Shown here: positions 7,501 through 8,073 of the stretch, piece by piece
Layout of the letters: each line of letters opens with the position of its first letter
Position numbering within the stretch: position 1 is the stretch's first letter
Origin: Nonlabens sp.
Lineage (GTDB): Bacteria; Bacteroidota; Bacteroidia; Flavobacteriales; Flavobacteriaceae
DNA length: 8,073 nucleotides
NCBI GenBank assembly: GCA_030731685.1
Contig: JANQTO010000026.1
Span: forward strand, 1 to 8,073
Direction: 5' to 3'
Notes under the pieces: model-generated
Told to the model about the DNA's origin: nothing
Database searches by the model: none
Seen by the model: only the letters and a program-made list of their open reading frames with translations
Position numbers and translations under genes: made by a program

Positions 7501-8073
7501 TAAGTGAAATCGCCGTAGGAACTGGAGTAACTTATAATGGTGAGTATGGTTCTAATCTTACCTTGAGCGCGCAAGCACAGGGAATCCAAATTCAAGATGT
7601 AAACGACCGTTTTATAACAGACCTTGTAGACCCAACAGCTAATCCTGAGTTTTATGAACGTCAATGGTTCTTAAACTTATTGAGTAATTACAATTATGAG
7701 AGTTACGACAACAAGTTGAATCCTACTAGAGGTATGTTGTTTGATATATCCGTAGGCGGTACATTTAATAAAGACGACTTAGACAGGAGCCTTATGTTCA
7801 TTAATCCTAAATTGGAGTTCTTCAACGCGATTAATGAGCGTCGCAATTTAGTTGTAAGAACTATGGTACAAGGACAAATAAACATAGGAAGCGACTATGA
7901 ATTTTACCAAAGCGCGCAGTTAGGACAAAACACTGGCCTACGTGGTTACAGAACTCAACGTTTTTCTGGTCAGCGTTCATTTGCCGGTTCTGCAGACCTG
8001 CGTTACAGTTTTAAACAATGGAAAACAGGCCTTATTCCTATTCAAACAGGTATTCTAGTAGGTGGCGATGTAG
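4512..8073 (+). CDS. Lipoprotein fusion: PAP-like phosphatase, kinase-like domain, Omp85 barrel (3' end outside window)
   Basis: The frame is open from the ATG at 4512 to the window edge (1187 residues, C-terminus missing). Residues 1-17 are a lipoprotein signal with lipobox TIAA|C18. Residues 42-365 are a metallophosphatase of the purple acid phosphatase/TRAP type, with GDAG (47-50), GDNIY (83-87), GNHD (125-128), LHHP (224-227) and GHEH (303-306). These supply D48, D84, Y87, N126, H225, H304 and H306, and GHEHTLQY and VSGSGSK also recall TRAP. Residues about 415-745 form a domain with a Gly-rich turn (VERAGGG, 444-450), IGDWDRHQDQW (609-619) and IPRDRDQAF (636-644), the pattern of CotH/FAM20-like atypical kinases. 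A beta-rich Asp/Gly segment follows (764-845). From about 898 an Omp85-superfamily barrel begins, with the loop-6 motif LRGYR (1143-1147). About four more strands should follow outside the window. The protein is probably outer-membrane and periplasm-facing. Its substrate is unknown, and the kinase-like assignment is inference. Confidence 0.88.
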   Translation, partial: MHKNYILLSIACLTIAACSTYKPKFKDEAKTAFPQQNPIDRSFFLIGDAGLSPDGGKSNGILALEQHLQKEASTKNDYLVFLGDNIYPTGMPKKDDEFRQTAENHLDAQIEVAKGFKGSTIFIPGNHDWYNEGLENVEREKKYIEDALNNKDIWAPKVGCPLKTIEVTDDIELLLVDSQWYLAQWDKHPTINDDCDQIKTREQFFLEIESELKKNQDKTIIFALHHPVFTNGVHGGQYNFTQHLFPTSRNIPLPILGSLTNLVRTNGGISAQDKQNERYQQLVNRLTVLAKNSTAKRLIFTSGHEHTLQYIENDGIKQIVSGSGSKKSYVTLGNDGLFAYAGNGFARLDVMKDGSSWVRYYSFENGASTLLYTVNAIKAPKEYLKDQPSSGFPAFAKASIYEDERVEKSSFFKTVWGNKYRDLYGIKINAKVANLDTLYGGLKVERAGGGHQTRALRLTDKNGKEYNLRALKKSAVQFLQTVVFKSDDVATGFEETATEDLLYDFYTAAHPYASLAIPDLADAVGVYHENPEFFYVPKQEALGKYNEDYGDELYMIVERPEESHKDLASFGKADDLISTADVFENLRKDEKYSIDEPHYIKSRMFDMLIGDWDRHQDQWRWAEYEQKDGKVVYKAIPRDRDQAFSNFDGAAFATLRTMVGITKQFATYDSGLSDVKWFNTAATYLDRSFSQNSSREEWIKQATYIQENLSDAQIENAFKKMPELIYEQESTATIIAALKTRRDNMVDIAGRYYDYLASLAIVTGTDKDDIIIVDRINDGETKISIYRNKGGEAKDLFKERTFYKNETKEIWIYALDDDDIIKAIGNGKKEIKVRIIGGQNNDIYELENGDDITIYDHKSKDNTYKDLGGASLRKSDSYERNLYDPNKNILTSSATTPAIGFNPDDGFKVGLQYVYTVKGFNRNPNTRQHKFSGGYYFATEGYDINYQGIFAGVFNKVNLLVTGRFAGPTFAENYFGFGNESVNQQDEFDFDYNRVRVSEIAVGTGVTYNGEYGSNLTLSAQAQGIQIQDVNDRFITDLVDPTANPEFYERQWFLNLLSNYNYESYDNKLNPTRGMLFDISVGGTFNKDDLDRSLMFINPKLEFFNAINERRNLVVRTMVQGQINIGSDYEFYQSAQLGQNTGLRGYRTQRFSGQRSFAGSADLRYSFKQWKTGLIPIQTGILVGGDV
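5690..5705. repeat. Palindrome CGCTTTCGCGAAAGCG, copy 2
   Basis: This is a perfect 16-bp inverted repeat inside the phosphatase/Omp85 gene. It encodes Ala-Phe-Ala-Lys-Ala at residues 394-398, in the linker between the phosphatase domain and the kinase-like domain, where an insertion would be tolerated. It shares 15 consecutive bases and the coding frame with copy 1 at 887-901. Confidence 0.85.

Noticed and set aside
4823..7885. Several minus-strand open frames of 60-119 codons and one 73-codon plus-strand frame within the large plus-strand gene
   Set aside because: All overlap a continuous frame with verified phosphatase and barrel motifs; none has a domain or a plausible upstream signal.
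4512..8073. Possibility that the large gene is several genes merged by frame error
   Set aside because: I followed one frame from 4512 to the edge without a stop, and the linkers between modules are ordinary sequence.
1..8073. Mobile element, CRISPR array or tRNA/rRNA genes
   Set aside because: I saw no transposase or integrase motif, no regularly spaced direct repeats, and no structured RNA gene on either strand.

Overview
The window looks like chromosomal DNA from a marine-type member of the Flavobacteriia (phylum Bacteroidota). The basis is low GC, weak or absent Shine-Dalgarno sequences, a TAnnTTTG-type -7 element, two proteins with lipoprotein signals, an Omp85-barrel fusion of the kind I associate with Bacteroidota, and two copies of a GCTTTCGCGAAAGC palindrome inside genes. 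I recall that palindrome, not with certainty, from Dokdonia/Nonlabens-like genomes. I see no tRNA, rRNA, insertion sequence, CRISPR array or phage gene, and no gap longer than about 130 bases without a gene.

Layout: everything left of about 4468 is read on the minus strand, and everything from 4512 on is read on the plus strand. In the minus-strand direction of transcription the genes are: (i) an HD-domain phosphohydrolase fused to a PycTM-type membrane effector domain; (ii) a four-helix membrane protein of unknown function 31 bp downstream; (iii) after a 97-bp gap with possible promoter and operator signals, a small secreted protein of unknown function; (iv) a DUF3124 lipoprotein 22 bp after it; (v) after a 129-bp gap with a possible weak terminator, a secreted PIG-L/LmbE-type deacetylase that runs off the left edge.

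On the plus strand a single very large gene starts at 4512 and runs off the right edge (1187 codons visible). It encodes, in order, a lipoprotein signal, a purple-acid-phosphatase-like metallophosphatase with all seven expected metal ligands, a middle domain with the signature residues of an atypical (CotH/FAM20-like) kinase fold, an Asp/Gly-rich beta segment, and an Omp85-type outer-membrane barrel with an LRGY motif.

Most of the proteins are predicted to be in the envelope or exported, so the theme is cell-surface and envelope biology plus one possible nucleotide-signalling membrane effector. The most interesting items are the multi-module phosphatase/kinase-like/Omp85 fusion, the orphan HD-PycTM protein with no nucleotide cyclase visible, and the dispersed palindrome that encodes Ala-Phe-Ala-Lys-Ala in two unrelated proteins. 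The functional links between neighbouring genes are inference from position only.
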